64,000 nt of DNA, taken from NCBI GenBank assembly GCA_029747015.1, contig JAKOGI010000083.1, positions 975,001-1,039,000 on the forward strand, in the 5' to 3' direction. The notes under the pieces were generated by a model. It saw nothing but the letters and a program-made list of their open reading frames with translations, was not told the DNA's origin and did not search any database. Numbering within the stretch: the first letter of the stretch is position 1; the number at the start of each line of letters is the position of its first letter. Source of the stretch: Carnegiea gigantea (lineage: Eukaryota > Streptophyta > Magnoliopsida > Caryophyllales > Cactaceae). The translations under genes were made by a program, and so were the position numbers. This document shows positions 36,634 to 47,850 of the stretch, piece after piece.

Positions 36634-37003
36634 TTGGTCAAGCTTAGTTTTTTTGGGTCTGTAGACATTTGCATTACGCAGATCAGTTCTGAACAGGGGT
36701 TTACATAATGTTAAGAATTTTAGTTATGGGTGGTCAGGTTATGAGGCTGTTTCTCTAATTTTTAGAAACATAAGACTTACTTTTGGGCTGTTTAAAAAAT
36801 AGATGTGTTATTACAAAACCAGGACAGGGTGTTATGTTAATATGAATTCATCAGTGTGGTCTTAAGTTATGGTTTGTTTGATGGGTTGGTGCCTTAATTT
36901 TCACTAATTTGGGGCTTGAGCTTATTTGAGTGTATCTTGATTGTGAGCCCCTTCAACCGCCAAATGTAATTTGTATACTTGGTCCAGTGCATTTGCTGAG
37001 ATA
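36634..37003 (+). other. 3' flank of the F-box gene
   Basis: Begins right after the TAG stop. T-rich sequence without further coding potential, as expected for a 3' UTR. No clear single poly(A) signal is evident. Confidence 0.35.
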
Positions 37004-37337
37004 CAGGGGGTTTCTAGCAAACTTTTTGAAAAACTTTTTGGCCAAAAAGAGCTTTTTTGACCAAAATTAGTTGTTTGACCAAGTTAAAAAGCTAATATCG
37101 GTGTTTGGTGAAATAGCTTTTTGGATCCAAAAAGCTAATTTGAAAAAGCTAATTTCATAAGCTTTTTGGAAAAGCTTTTAGAAGAATTAGCTTTTTGTCT
37201 CACAACTTTATCAGAAACAACTAATTTTATCAAACAATTTTTTAATAAACATCTAATACAAACAGTTAATTCAAACAGTTAACAGCTAACGGTTAATACA
37301 AACAGCCAACAGCTAATAGCAGTTTGCCAAATAGGGC
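37004..37337. mobile_element. Candidate small MITE (hAT-like ends)
   Basis: Left end CAGGGGGTTTCTAGCAAACT and right end, on the minus strand, GGCCCTATTTGGCAAACT share an imperfect terminal inverted repeat of ~17 bp. The interior is AT-rich with many AAGCTAATTT/CAAACAGTTAA phrases and no ORF. The target duplication was not resolved, so the class is uncertain. Confidence 0.45.
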
Positions 37338-37528
37338 CATAGTCTTTTTGTGCCCCTAAAATTTGTACTCCTATTTAATTTCTTAAATCTCCTCTTAACA
37401 AAAAATGACAAGAAAATACAAATAAATGATGTGGTTGAATAAAGCGTTGGATATATATTTGACATGAATGCAATTTGAAAATGTACCTGCTGCTTCAACA
37501 ATATGAAAAACTTAGAAGATGCCCTGCG

Positions 37529-37549
37529 CCCCCCCCCCCCCCCCCCCCC
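37529..37549. repeat. Poly-C run followed by poly-A
   Basis: About 20 consecutive C followed by eight A. A homopolymer of this length is a likely spot for length errors in assembly. Confidence 0.95.
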
Positions 37550-38301
37550 AAAAAAAAGGGCGTATGTATCAGATGCCAGAATATTAGATGAGGGACAACG
37601 ATACACTGAGGTTTTTCATTGAGGAAGAGGGGGAATGAGCACACTTATGGGGACTTATACTATGTATGTTGACTGATTCCTATGTATGTTGACTTTGTGA
37701 AACATGAATTGCTGTCGGAAAGGAGTCTCTAATTTTTTTTTAATGAAAAAGTGTAAAATATAAATTAAAAGAACATCAAATTTGTGCATAGCTAGAAAAC
37801 GACGGTGTAACCAAAACATATTGATTCAAATGGTTTGACACTTTCTCCTTAAGCAAGAAGGTTAGAGTCTCATGAATAAAGAAAATTTGTGATGGGAGAG
37901 CTTTACCTCTTATTGGGCCAACAATAGCTCGACTTCAATAAAATAGAGGATTCAAGACCCCCCAAAAAAAACAACCGCGTAATAAGAATGGTAAATAAAA
38001 TAATTTTTCATTCTAGTTATGTGGAATGTATGTTACTAATATTATTAATACATATTGATAGTTTTATAAATTGTTAAAATAAAATTTCAAAGTTTAAAAA
38101 AATCTTAGGCTTAAAATTTTAATATATTACAAAAAGGAATCAATAATAACATTTAGGTGGATAAATGACTTCAACATCACAAAAGAAAGTTAGAGATAGG
38201 ATAAATTTTGATCTCTAGAATTAAGATCAAAATTCCTACGTGTTATGTTATCCTATGCAACAGTTACTTATCCAAATGACCAATTCAAACAGTTTTAAAC
38301 A

Positions 38302-38627
38302 CTGTTTGGATTGAGGTTGAGAGGGGGAAGGGAAGGGAAGAGAGGGCAAGGTAGTGGTGGGGAGGGAAGGAAAAAAAGATGATTTATACTTACCTTATTT
38401 AGATATATTATAAGAGGGGGTGGCTGGAAAAGGAGAAGAACTATTAAAAATCTTCCCTTCCCCTAGTTGCCCTCCTTTTAAGGGTGAATAAAAATGGGGG
38501 AATGAGGGTGAAATATTCCCCTCCATTCCCATTCATCTCCCTTGTTTAATATTTACAAAAAAGAGGAATGAGAATTAATTAACCTTCATTCCTCTCGCCT
38601 GCCCTTCTCTCTCCTTTATCCAAACAG
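38302..38627. mobile_element. Candidate MITE with CTGTTTGGAT termini
   Basis: The left end CTGTTTGGATTGAGG and the right end, on the minus strand, CTGTTTGGATAAAGG form an inverted repeat. The left half is GGGAAGGG-rich and the right half CCCTTC-rich, so the ends could fold back. There is no ORF. The target duplication is unclear. It lies just downstream of the reductase gene 3' end. Confidence 0.55.
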
Positions 38628-38932
38628 CCTGTTATCGAATGCACTGCCAAGCAAATTTCCACCGATGATGAGTAATCACATAAAATTTTCACACTGTTCC
38701 AAATTCCATCAGGTGATCAGTAATCGCATAAAACCAGAATACTGTTCCAGTCGTTATGGAAATGCCAATGCATCATTGCGTACAACATACAACTTGTACA
38801 TTCAACAACGATCAAATTTGATACACAAACACAAACCATACACACGATTATTAAAACTCATACCATGTTACACACAACAAGATGGCCCTCTGGACATTGT
38901 TCAACAGAAACTAGACAATGCAAACAACACCT

Positions 38933-41900
38933 CTAAGAAGAAAACCTCTCCCTATCATGGGGAGAAGAGTAGTCAATATTTGGGCCACGAGGAATGATCC
39001 CAGATGGATTAATCGATGGGTGACTTCCATAGTAATGCTTCTTGATGTGATCCATGTTCACAGTGCCGCTCATGCCAGGAATCTGGAAGACGTCTTTTAT
39101 GTAATTGAACAGATTAGCGTACTCACGTATAAGCTTCTTGTTGCATTTGAAGTGAACAGCATATACCTGTACACAAAGCAAAACAGGTCATGACAACAGC
39201 TGACAACTGGTTTTCCAGTGCAACAGCAGTCCTCCATTATGGAAACAAGTACTCAATTTTTCTGAAACGATTTGCAGGTGAACATGTGCGTCATCCTAAT
39301 AATGAACATGATAACTAATAGTTGATAAAAAGGAAAAGCAAAAATATTGAAAGTATACAGAGAAAGTGTCCCACCCATTTTACAAGAACCTTGGCAATAC
39401 AAGTCTTGCAAAACTAGGTAAATGTGGGACTAATTTCCAGCTGCAACGTGGTTTGTGAAGTTATTTGCAAGTTGCTTGCTAACAGAACAGAGATGGCTCT
39501 TGGCGATATGACCAGCTCATGCGAAATATCTCTCTATAAGGAATAGAGCAATAATAGATACTTAGCCTGGCACAGTTGCCCAGAACCTTATCAAACAGTT
39601 TAAAAGGGTAAGGTAGACAAATTTTCAGGGTTAAATATGTTGATGTGAAATAGCTATGATCTGTTAGCTGAAAATTCTCGATGTTGAAGCATGTATATTA
39701 ATAATTTGACTGATCCTTCTCACTTCAGTGAGCTGATTATGATTTGCTTTGAAACCATGTTATTCTGTGAACCTTAGTGTTTCTTTCATTAGTTTCTCCG
39801 AAGATGATGCACTTTCACCTTTAAATTGCTATCTGCATGGCAATTCTGCCTTGATATAAAACACTACTTTCATTTCCACCAGAAATGTGTCAAATGGGAC
39901 AAATTCATTTGGCTGTTCAATATGGTTTGTAGCATTTGGTTAAGGGGGATCTTCCAATTTGTTTTTAACACTTTGTTGAGGGTTGCAAGCCAACAGTGGT
40001 AAAGCTGAAGTGCTTTTTAAAGGGGTTTCAGTTACATAGGGTTCTTCACCCTCAAAGACAACTGGCTGGCCTCTTTCTATTGCTTGTTTGACATTATGTA
40101 TGTGCATGCCTCTGCTCGAGAAATCAGAAACAAGCTAAATAGTTGAGCTTTCGGGCATGATCTTGCTTATGCTTGGCAGATCTTTGCAAAGGATTTCTGT
40201 AGCAAAGGTCCTGATATGAGGAAAATGCAATGATCAATTGGAAGTATTCTAATCAACGATCTCTTGTTAGTGTTCGAACTTTAAGGAGCTTCTTTCATGG
40301 AAAAGAAGGTTTTGGTGAGGCAGTGCTGGAAGCTGGAATCCCATAATTCTGTCTTGAGCTTCTTACTAAACGTGTTGTAAAGGCTCCTGTACCTTTCGAA
40401 GGCTGTCAGTATAAATTTGATGCTGTTAAGTTTGCTACATCTTCTCTTTTGAGGTGACACCCAGGCTTAATAGGAACGCAGGTGGCTTGGAACGAATGGC
40501 CAGACCCAAAGGAATAAATTTATTGCGGTTGGCCCCTCAAGATAGACTGATTAATGAGTTTAACAAGTAGTTGAAATGAGTAAATTCGCTTAGTAGAAAC
40601 TGCTCCTTGAACCACCAGCTGGTTTGCTACTCAGCTGTAATAAGAGGTAATTCTTCCCAGAACATACCCGGCATAACTGCCTGTCTGCTTGTGTATGCAA
40701 TGTATGCATTTGATTGGAGAGGATTCTTGGGAAATTTCAAAATAAGTGCATAAGCCAGGATAATACTCCACTGGTCAAAGAGTTTCAGGTGGCAATAGGA
40801 GGTTTTTTGGCACATAGATGATTGGTTTCTCGATACAGTAATATTCTCTAACCCCTAGGTTACTAGGTGTTCTGTTTCTGTTAATATGCTCACTGCTATA
40901 AATGTCCCCCCCCCCTTTCCTGTAATGGATCCCTTCCTCACACAGAATGCTAACCTGTTGGAGGTTTGAGATTATGTTATTAAGGCATGTCAGTTCATTA
41001 AGCCTGGAGCTTAAGATAAATACAAAGCTTTCGCATTTACCAAAACTAGCAAAAGCATTGCTTAGAGGATAAGGGGAAGCTTGCATTAGTTCTAAGGGCC
41101 TGTTCTTTTCGTGGGTAAATTGGGATAGGTAAAATGGTGAAGTGAGTTGAAGTAGGTTGAGGTAGGTTCAAGTAGGTTGAAGTGGATTGAAGCAGGTTGA
41201 AGTGGGTTAAATTTTTTTTTTTTATGTGATAAATTGAACTTGGTTAAAATAGTGGAAGTGGGTTGAAGTGGGTTGAAGTAGGTTGAAGTAAGTTGAAGTG
41301 GGTTGAGGTAGGTATTTTGGAATTGACCTACGAAAAGAACAGGCCCTAAAAGTCAAGAAATTTTATGAGATGAATACATTCTTAGACTCTCAGTGTCATT
41401 TGAATTGAAGTTTCCCAAATGGTAGTGCACACAAAACAACCACTAAACATATCATTAAATAAAACGTAGAAATGACGCTGTTATAGACCTAGAGTGCTAT
41501 ATTTGGTTCTGAAAAAGGGACATTTCACGATGTAAATCAAAGAATAACATGAGAGCAACTCACTTGCTTTCAGTATCTCTGGTAATCTCAATCATAAACT
41601 TACCTCATCGAATCTTATTAGGGTTACAAATAACCGTATGTCTGCCTCAGTCAGTGATAAACCACAAATATATCGCTGTTTGCCAAGAATCTCTTCACAT
41701 TTGTCCAATGCTTCATGCAACTTTTCAACAGCCTAGAACGAAAGACAATACTTATAGTCATTAGAAAAGCAGAAAGTTGTAGTATGCTTTGCCAAACCAA
41801 AATCTTTACATTTTTGAAAGCCACAAGGGGAAAGAAGGAACTCAGGAGAAGTTTTGAAAGAAAGACATTTAACCTCATCATATGGCTCTTGCTTCTTGGC

Positions 41901-43074
41901 AAAACCACATCTGTAGACACCATCATTTATCCCATCATATACCCATCCATTAACCTCATCAATTTGAGCCTGCAGGGGCTGTGGATAAAGGTCCAAATCC
42001 GGATTATTCGCTACATTGTTGAACTGGGAGTTCAGCATGCGAAGAATCTCAGAGCTTTCATTATTTACAATTGTCCTTAGTTTTTTATCCCATAGAACCT
42101 ACAACAACGTAGCCATCCATAAATCAAAGATATCAAAGAGGTAACTGGTAACGCAAGCAATAACAAGCATGTCCCAATAACTGAATAATACATACAGGTA
42201 CTGTATATTTTCCAGAGTAATTAGCACTTGCAAGCTCATAAAGTTCTCTTATACTTTTCGCTCCATTCAAGGTGTCTGGTTCAGCACTAGGTTCCTCTGT
42301 ATCAGAAACAGGAAAGACCCATCCCATATGTGCATCGTCCTCCTTTGTTCTTTCCCATATGGGTTTCACTGACTGCAATGCAAGGAAATAGCATGTCATA
42401 CACTTGGTGCTCCATCTTTATGACTGTCCATCTCCAACCTCCCTTCCCCCCTCTGAGTCTGAGTTGATAAACTCAGTTTATGGGTCATCAAGGCAAATCT
42501 CGGTTTGGGTTAGTTAACTTAGTCAGGGTCAGGTCAAAAATGTTCCATGGATTTTTTGGGACAGATAAGGTTGATTGTTCAAGTTCAAATCATATTTAGG
42601 TTTGCCTTCGGTTTATCTAATAAACTTTTCACTTTTTTTAAGAAGATCCGATCAACATTAGCTAGGAAAATCTCGGCCAGTCTTAGTTTAGGCTAGGTCA
42701 ATTCATATATTGGTCAAAGTTGGCTTGCTATTATTGTGCCTAGTTTCAGGTCAGGCAACCCAGCACAGCTTAACTTTGCAAAGTCTGGCTGCACACCAAA
42801 CTGATCAATTCAACACTATGTATCAGTAATAATCATTTCAGAAAAACTAGCTCCTACTCACAGAAAAACTAATTGCTTTCTCAAGCCCTTTTATCTTCAA
42901 GGCAGAAAGACATCTAGATGCCCACGGACAAGCATAAGATATGTACAGGTGATATCTCCCAGACTCAGGCAGAAAGATTGATCCCGGATCTCTTGAAATA
43001 AAGTTACGGAATGTCGAAGCAGAACGTTTGAAAGCACCAGATTCAGATACCTCATCGATCGCGCTGCGAGCCAT
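38933..43074 (-). CDS. Glutathionyl-hydroquinone reductase (xi-class GST), five coding exons
   Basis: Coding exons on the minus strand: 43074-42862, 42372-42196, 42098-41874, 41732-41604 and 39166-38933. All junctions are GT...AG and phase 0, giving 325 residues, the usual length for plant cytosolic members. Exon 1 carries the thioredoxin-fold half with the active site [13 protein letters not shown] (Cys49 in CPWA). Exon 2 has [12 protein letters not shown] and MGWVFPVSD; exon 3 has KYTVP/VLWDKK and [20 protein letters not shown], in the helical half. Exon 4 has [20 protein letters not shown], and exon 5 [14 protein letters not shown] and the conserved tail SSPHDRERF. Known: these enzymes (YqjG/ECM4 family, EC 1.8.5.7) reduce glutathionyl-hydroquinones with glutathione through the CPWA cysteine. 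A further AG lies just upstream of the ATG, indicating a leader intron to an exon ending at ~43710. The last intron is 2.4 kb and holds a MITE. No plastid transit peptide is evident in this model. Confidence 0.93.
39940..40135 (-). pseudogene. Unidentified coding-like fragment in the last reductase intron (minus)
   Basis: Within the intron, same strand as the reductase gene, a 65-codon open stretch reads like real protein: [20 protein letters not shown] then [17 protein letters not shown]. It ends in TAA at 39940. Upstream in the same frame, after one stop, [17 protein letters not shown] continues the impression (to ~40210). I cannot name a family. It may be part of a captured or inserted gene remnant, or chance. 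Confidence 0.3.
40230..40570 (+). pseudogene. Unidentified coding-like fragment in the last reductase intron (plus)
   Basis: Plus-strand frame from ATG 40230, with stops near 40345 and 40456, reads [40 protein letters not shown], then [20 protein letters not shown] and stops at 40568-40570. The composition is protein-like, perhaps helical-repeat, but I recognise no family. It is antisense to the reductase intron and faces the fragment at 39940-40135. Confidence 0.3.
41096..41346. mobile_element. Tourist-like (PIF/Harbinger) MITE in reductase intron 4
   Basis: The termini GGGCCTGTTCTTTTCGTGGG and, on the minus strand, GGGCCTGTTCTTTTCGTAGG form a near-perfect inverted repeat. TAA flanks both ends (41093-41095 and 41347-41349), the expected 3 bp TWA target duplication of PIF/Harbinger. 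The 251 bp element contains repeats of a GGTTGAAGTG(G/A) phrase on both sides of a short T-run and no ORF. Confidence 0.88.
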
Positions 43075-43709
43075 ACTAAACTGATGTGCGTAACAAAACA
43101 AGCTGTTAGTAAAATTTTATCACACATATACATTGTTAAGAACTAATGTAAACACTACAACTCATGCAGACACCAAAGTTCACAGCATAATCCAAATTGT
43201 CCCAGATTCCCACCTAAACATTATGTAGTTCCAAATTATCCCAGATTCCTACCAAAACATTATGTAGTACGTGACGTGGTTCATGGCTGCAACAACCTTA
43301 TCCGTTGTTCCTACTTCCTAGATAACCAAAAAAGGACGCTTCCATTGTCCATAAATAAATTAGAAACTTTTTGACTGACTAACAATCGTTACACTCCACA
43401 AGGGAAAAAAACCAAAAAAATACAGGATTGTCCTCCATGGCATTTTGCTATAGTTTCCTATACTCCAAGCTAAAAAAATTCGCCAGGCTTACTTACCCAT
43501 TAAAAAAGAAAAGCTAAAAAATTCGCCAAAATAAGTCTTTTTGAATATCCCCAAAATATAAAATGGCTGGATAGTCTAGGCAGATTAAAGGGTACCACAA
43601 AAAATACCTACAATGTTTGCTTGATCATGTGAGTACTATTCTTCATATACTTCCATAATCTTCTACTTTTTTTTAAATAGTAAAAAATCGTAAATCAGCA
43701 GTTGCTCAC

Positions 43710-43963
43710 CGGAATAATTTGATCAAGGCAGCAAGGTAGCTCAAAGACTCTGACACAGCGGAGTGCAGCGAGCATTCAACGAAGCTGTTTAACCAAAACT
43801 CAAAACGCCATAGATACACAGTTGGGTTTCTTCCCCGATGCCGATCTGAACCCCATATTTTTTGCGGATTCAAAAATTGAAGACCTCACTTTAGATGTAG
43901 AATACTTTAATTGCGATTTCGGAGAGGAGGTACTGTGTCTGCTGTGATCACGCTTAGTTTATA
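43710..43963 (-). promoter_or_regulatory. Putative leader exon and TATA box of the reductase gene
   Basis: Minus strand TATAAAC at 43963-43957 could be the TATA box, putting transcription start near 43925. A donor G|GTGAGCA at 43710/43709 would end a noncoding first exon spliced to the acceptor just 5' of the ATG (GCACATCAG, ~43081). The same text is partly conserved in the duplicate near 49770-50040, supporting that it belonged to the duplicated gene unit. The exact start is inference. Confidence 0.4.
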
Positions 43964-44199
43964 TTCATATGCACAATTGTAAGTGGAGAAGGTAGTCGGT
44001 GTGACAAAGTTGACGACGAATTGAAGAAAATTAAAGCACAAGAAACAAATGCAGTGCTGCAGGTCTGCGCCAGAGTTTTTTAATTTTTAATGCTATTGTT
44101 TTGTTATACTTTAAAGGGTATTATTGGAACAGTGGGGGGTGCAAAACATTATATAAACTAGGCTGCAGTCACCACTCACCACTAATAAATGTCTATGGA

Positions 44200-45500
44200 T
44201 TATAATATTGTGGCCAGTGCCGTATTAGCATTTTCAGCACGTATAGATCTGATAAACGGGTCATTCAATTCAAATATGAGTTGGGTTAAGTTTGGATCGG
44301 ATCTTATTTCAGGTTAACGATATTTCGAGTCGGTTTGGTTTAGGCCAGGTGAACTTCTATCCAGGTCGACTTTGGGTCAACTGATTTTTGGTCCAATAAG
44401 ATTGTCATGCAAAAATAAACAACTTTATCGGAAATTTCGGTTCCGATTAATTCGGATTTCGAGTCCACTTTTGACTGTTCGAGTGACTCTATTTCGGATG
44501 TTGGATCGGATATGGGTCCAGATCATTCGATTCAAATTTCGCTTTCGGATAAATTTTACCATATCTAAGTATGTATGATATAAAATTAGCACTATTTACT
44601 TTTAAAAAATTACAAAGTTGATGCCAACCGCGGATATAATTTGTTAGCGCGAGTGTCCACAACAAGCATTAGCAAGAAAATTTGTATCCAAAATTCTTGA
44701 AGTGGACTATTATTTATAAAATTAAAAAAACTAAAAATTGGACACCAATGAACGGAATTTCTAGTTCCAGCCCTACTTAATACAATTAAAATAGTTGTCC
44801 TCAATGAAATTTGATGTTTTGAAAGCAATACATGATATTATTGTTAATTATACTAAAAATAAATCATTCTCAAAATAAGTAATCACAATAATTTTATTGA
44901 CAATAACAAATAAGCCATCAAAACAAATATCGATTCACCTAGTATAATATTACCATACGAATGAATCGCAATTGTGGTTATAGGTGGCTAGAAAAACTTT
45001 GAATTAATTGTTTCGTTTATTACGACAATCCCTGGTGTTGCTCGACTTTGATAACATGACATCATAACAAACTAGTATTTGTTGTCGAGATTTATGGGAA
45101 GAGGGGGAAATCACTGAGCAGTGTCGTAGTCATTCACGACTTTACTGGGGAAGAAGAAAGCAAATATGGGGCATGAATCACTAAGGAAAAACAAAGCACG
45201 CATATCCACCGCCAATGACATTGTCCTCAACTTATGACATCAAATTCTTCGGCTAATTCCAATTTCATTGTGAAAAGCTTAAAAAATAAAAAATAAACCA
45301 CGTTCGTAAAACTGAAAGTAATTCTATAGACGCCTAAAAATGACATCTTATTTTTAATTGTCCGATTAAGAAAATTATACCCCAACTTGTGTACTTGGGG
45401 GGCCAACAAAGTAATCCTTAATTCGAATCGAAAAGAAAAACACAAAAGAAAAAACAAAAAGGCTAATAGAACCCAAAAAACCCACATAGACCCAAATTGA
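44200..45500. other. Spacer with GGATCGG/GGGTC-type low-copy repeat
   Basis: 44270-44560 is rich in GGTC, TTCGG and GGATCGGAT phrases typical of a dispersed plant repeat; similar wording occurs in reductase intron 1 at 42480-42780. 44600-45500 is AT-rich with no gene seen. Confidence 0.35.
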
Positions 45501-45503
45501 CAG

Positions 45504-46859
45504 TGTTTAATGTCTAGTTGAGACTCACTCTAAGAAGTATAAAATTATTGAGTTTATATATCAATATTCTTCATTGACTAAGCTTTCTAATGACATATTA
45601 TGCACCAAAACTTGATGAGCTGTGAAAAAGATATAAGTCAAATATTGGGGCTTGTGCTGAAAATGACACTTGTTCACTATTTTGGTCATATCTGCTTCCA
45701 AACTTAAGCAAAAATTATGAAATTAGTTCTATTAGGAAATAGACTCAATAATCTTTCAAAGACAAAAAAAACCCCTCAAAATAGAGGTCAAATAACAAAG
45801 TTATAGCCAAAAGAAATTGCAGCCTAGCCTAGCCCAGAAAACTTGGTCGGCTTCTGGCCTAAACCAGCCAAGAACTAGGCAAAGTTCCTCAACAGGGGAC
45901 CGGATGGGCTCTTCAATAGGGAACCAGATAGGCTCCTTAATTTCCTTCTCTTTGAGTCTTGTGTTGTCTAAAGTGCAAAGTATGTTAAATTAATTAGAAT
46001 CTTGCCCGAATTAAATTAATTAGAATCCTACATGAATTAATTCGCTCATTTAGATTAACCTTAATGGGACTAGAGTTAGGTTTCCTTTCTCTAAACCAAT
46101 TCAGACTATCTCCTCAACCACTATAAAAAGGGGTTGCCCCCTAGTGTTAGAGGCATCAGAAAATCGAACTCAAAAATTGGCATCAGTTCAGCGTCAATTG
46201 GTCTCTAGAAATTGGCATTAGCGAGAGTATTTAAAAATCCTGTAGGACTTTCGCGTAGAGAGATACTAGAATTTAGAGAGACAAAATCTCAAGTGACCTA
46301 CCGAGAGCATTGAAGCTAACATTGGGTTAATCAGAAAAGATGTCACTTTGTTGGGTTACAAGGTAAAAACAGGAGGGTTATTCTAATGGCAAAATCTCTG
46401 TCTTTCCCCCTATTCTTCTATTTGATCTCTCTTTTGTTATTTTCGATTCCAAATTGCCAAAGATATAATCTTTAGGTAGTTCCTCGCCGTTGTAATTGTT
46501 TACTTTATTTTTTAGCTCTTGTTGGACTAAAAGTTGTACCTTTTGCATTATTTAACATGATTCATATTAATCTTCTACATGACTGTGTGATAGTGTAATT
46601 AAAATTTGATTTCCCATATTGAATAGTAGAGGCGTAAGATGGGCGGTGATGTGATTCATCCTATCATATCACCGTACCATCGACCTCAAATCTAGATCAG
46701 CGTTTCGAGCCTATGGAATCAAGATGGTCCCTACATTATGGATTACTCGGGGCCTTTCAAAAACCTTTTTGAAATGAATCAGTTATGGTGTTCCTTCGAT
46801 TGTCCCTATCGGTTTATGGTTCGCTTTGAAAAGTAATCCTAGTTTGTAGATTTTTTCCA
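45504..46859 (+). repeat. Candidate LTR of a Tat/Ogre-type element
   Basis: The block begins TGTTTAATGTCTAGTTGAGAC, has a strong TATA context (CACTATAAAAAGGGG, 46130-46144), and is followed at 46870 by TGGCAACTCTATTAATT. That resembles a decayed tRNA-Arg primer site of Ogre-type elements (TGGCGACTCTGCTGGGG from memory). A short tandem duplication (CAACAGGGGACCGGATGGGC / CAATAGGGAACCAGATAGGC, ~45890-45935) lies upstream of the TATA. No partner LTR or coding interior is visible, so it would be a truncated copy. Ends are approximate. Confidence 0.4.
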
Positions 46860-46875
46860 AAAAACTCGTTGGCAA

Positions 46876-47850
46876 CTCTATTAATTAATTTTATTGCTTT
46901 CATCTTTCTATGTTTATTTTATTTTTAGGTAGAATGATTTGATCCGAGACAGTATAATCATTTGGAGCTAGAATTGGGTCTAGTCGGGTTCTTGGAATCA
47001 GGCTGGCTACCCTGCTCTTGGATTAGGCGGTAGCTACTGTCAAGGATCAGACCCCACCAACTGGGCCTGATTCTGGCGTCCTGAATCAGAATCATGGTCC
47101 AGTTCCTTTGTCCAATTTCCTAACCCAGCTTTTCACTTTTTTTCCTAACCCAGCTTTTCACAATTCTCTTCTCTCCTCCCTCTCTTTAGAATTATACTTT
47201 TCATTTGTTCATGAGCACGTGTAGAAGTAGAGATAGATAGAGTCAAGAAATTGAGTCACTTCTGAAAGCTAGCACCCCTAACCTTGTTACTTGCCTATGG
47301 GCTAATGTTGCTAGCAACCCACCATTTACCAATGATGAGACATTGACTACTGTCACATGCTACATACTACATAGATTAGAAATGTTCAATAATCTTTTTG
47401 TATTTACCAAGCCTTGTTATACATTCGAGCATCAAGAAGCAATGTTTATATCCAGATCCCAAAAGGAAAGCTTATATCCAAACAAGAGAGCTTAGGCTCA
47501 AAACCTTGGAATAGGCAAGCTTACGCTTAGGTGTTAGATAATGTCCGATGAGCTGAGGCTACGCTCAAGCCTTGGGTGCTTGAGCTCAAGCCTGATTTTA
47601 TCGAGCTTGCGGAGTCGCTAGCCCAAGCTCGAGCCCTAGTGCAACTCTGAAAGCTCATGAGCCAAGCTTCGAGCTTGACAAGCTCGATTACACCCAAAGC
47701 TCAAGCCCTAGGTGGTTTTTTCAGCTGTAATACACCTATTGCTATAAAAGTTTCGTGGTTTTCCTATCTTCAAGCCCTGCCTTGTGCAGCTTGCTAACCA
47801 GTTGCGAGTTTGCACCTAGGGCACTGTAGTTTGGCAGTTCATTATGCTCA
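46876..47850. other. Spacer with AGCTCAAGC/GAGCTTG-rich repeat
   Basis: 47455-47720 is dense in GCTCAAGCC, CGAGCTTG and AGCTCGA phrases, a common dispersed plant repeat type. CCTAACCCAGCTTTTCAC is tandemly duplicated near 47125-47161. No coding signal was found. Confidence 0.4.

Noticed and set aside
40775..41086. 103-codon minus-strand frame in the reductase intron
   Set aside because: Ordinary composition, spans a C-run, no family match; treated as chance.
41715..42080. 121-codon plus-strand frame opposite reductase exons
   Set aside because: Antisense of exons 3 and 4, whose phase-0 splice junctions and protein family are clear.
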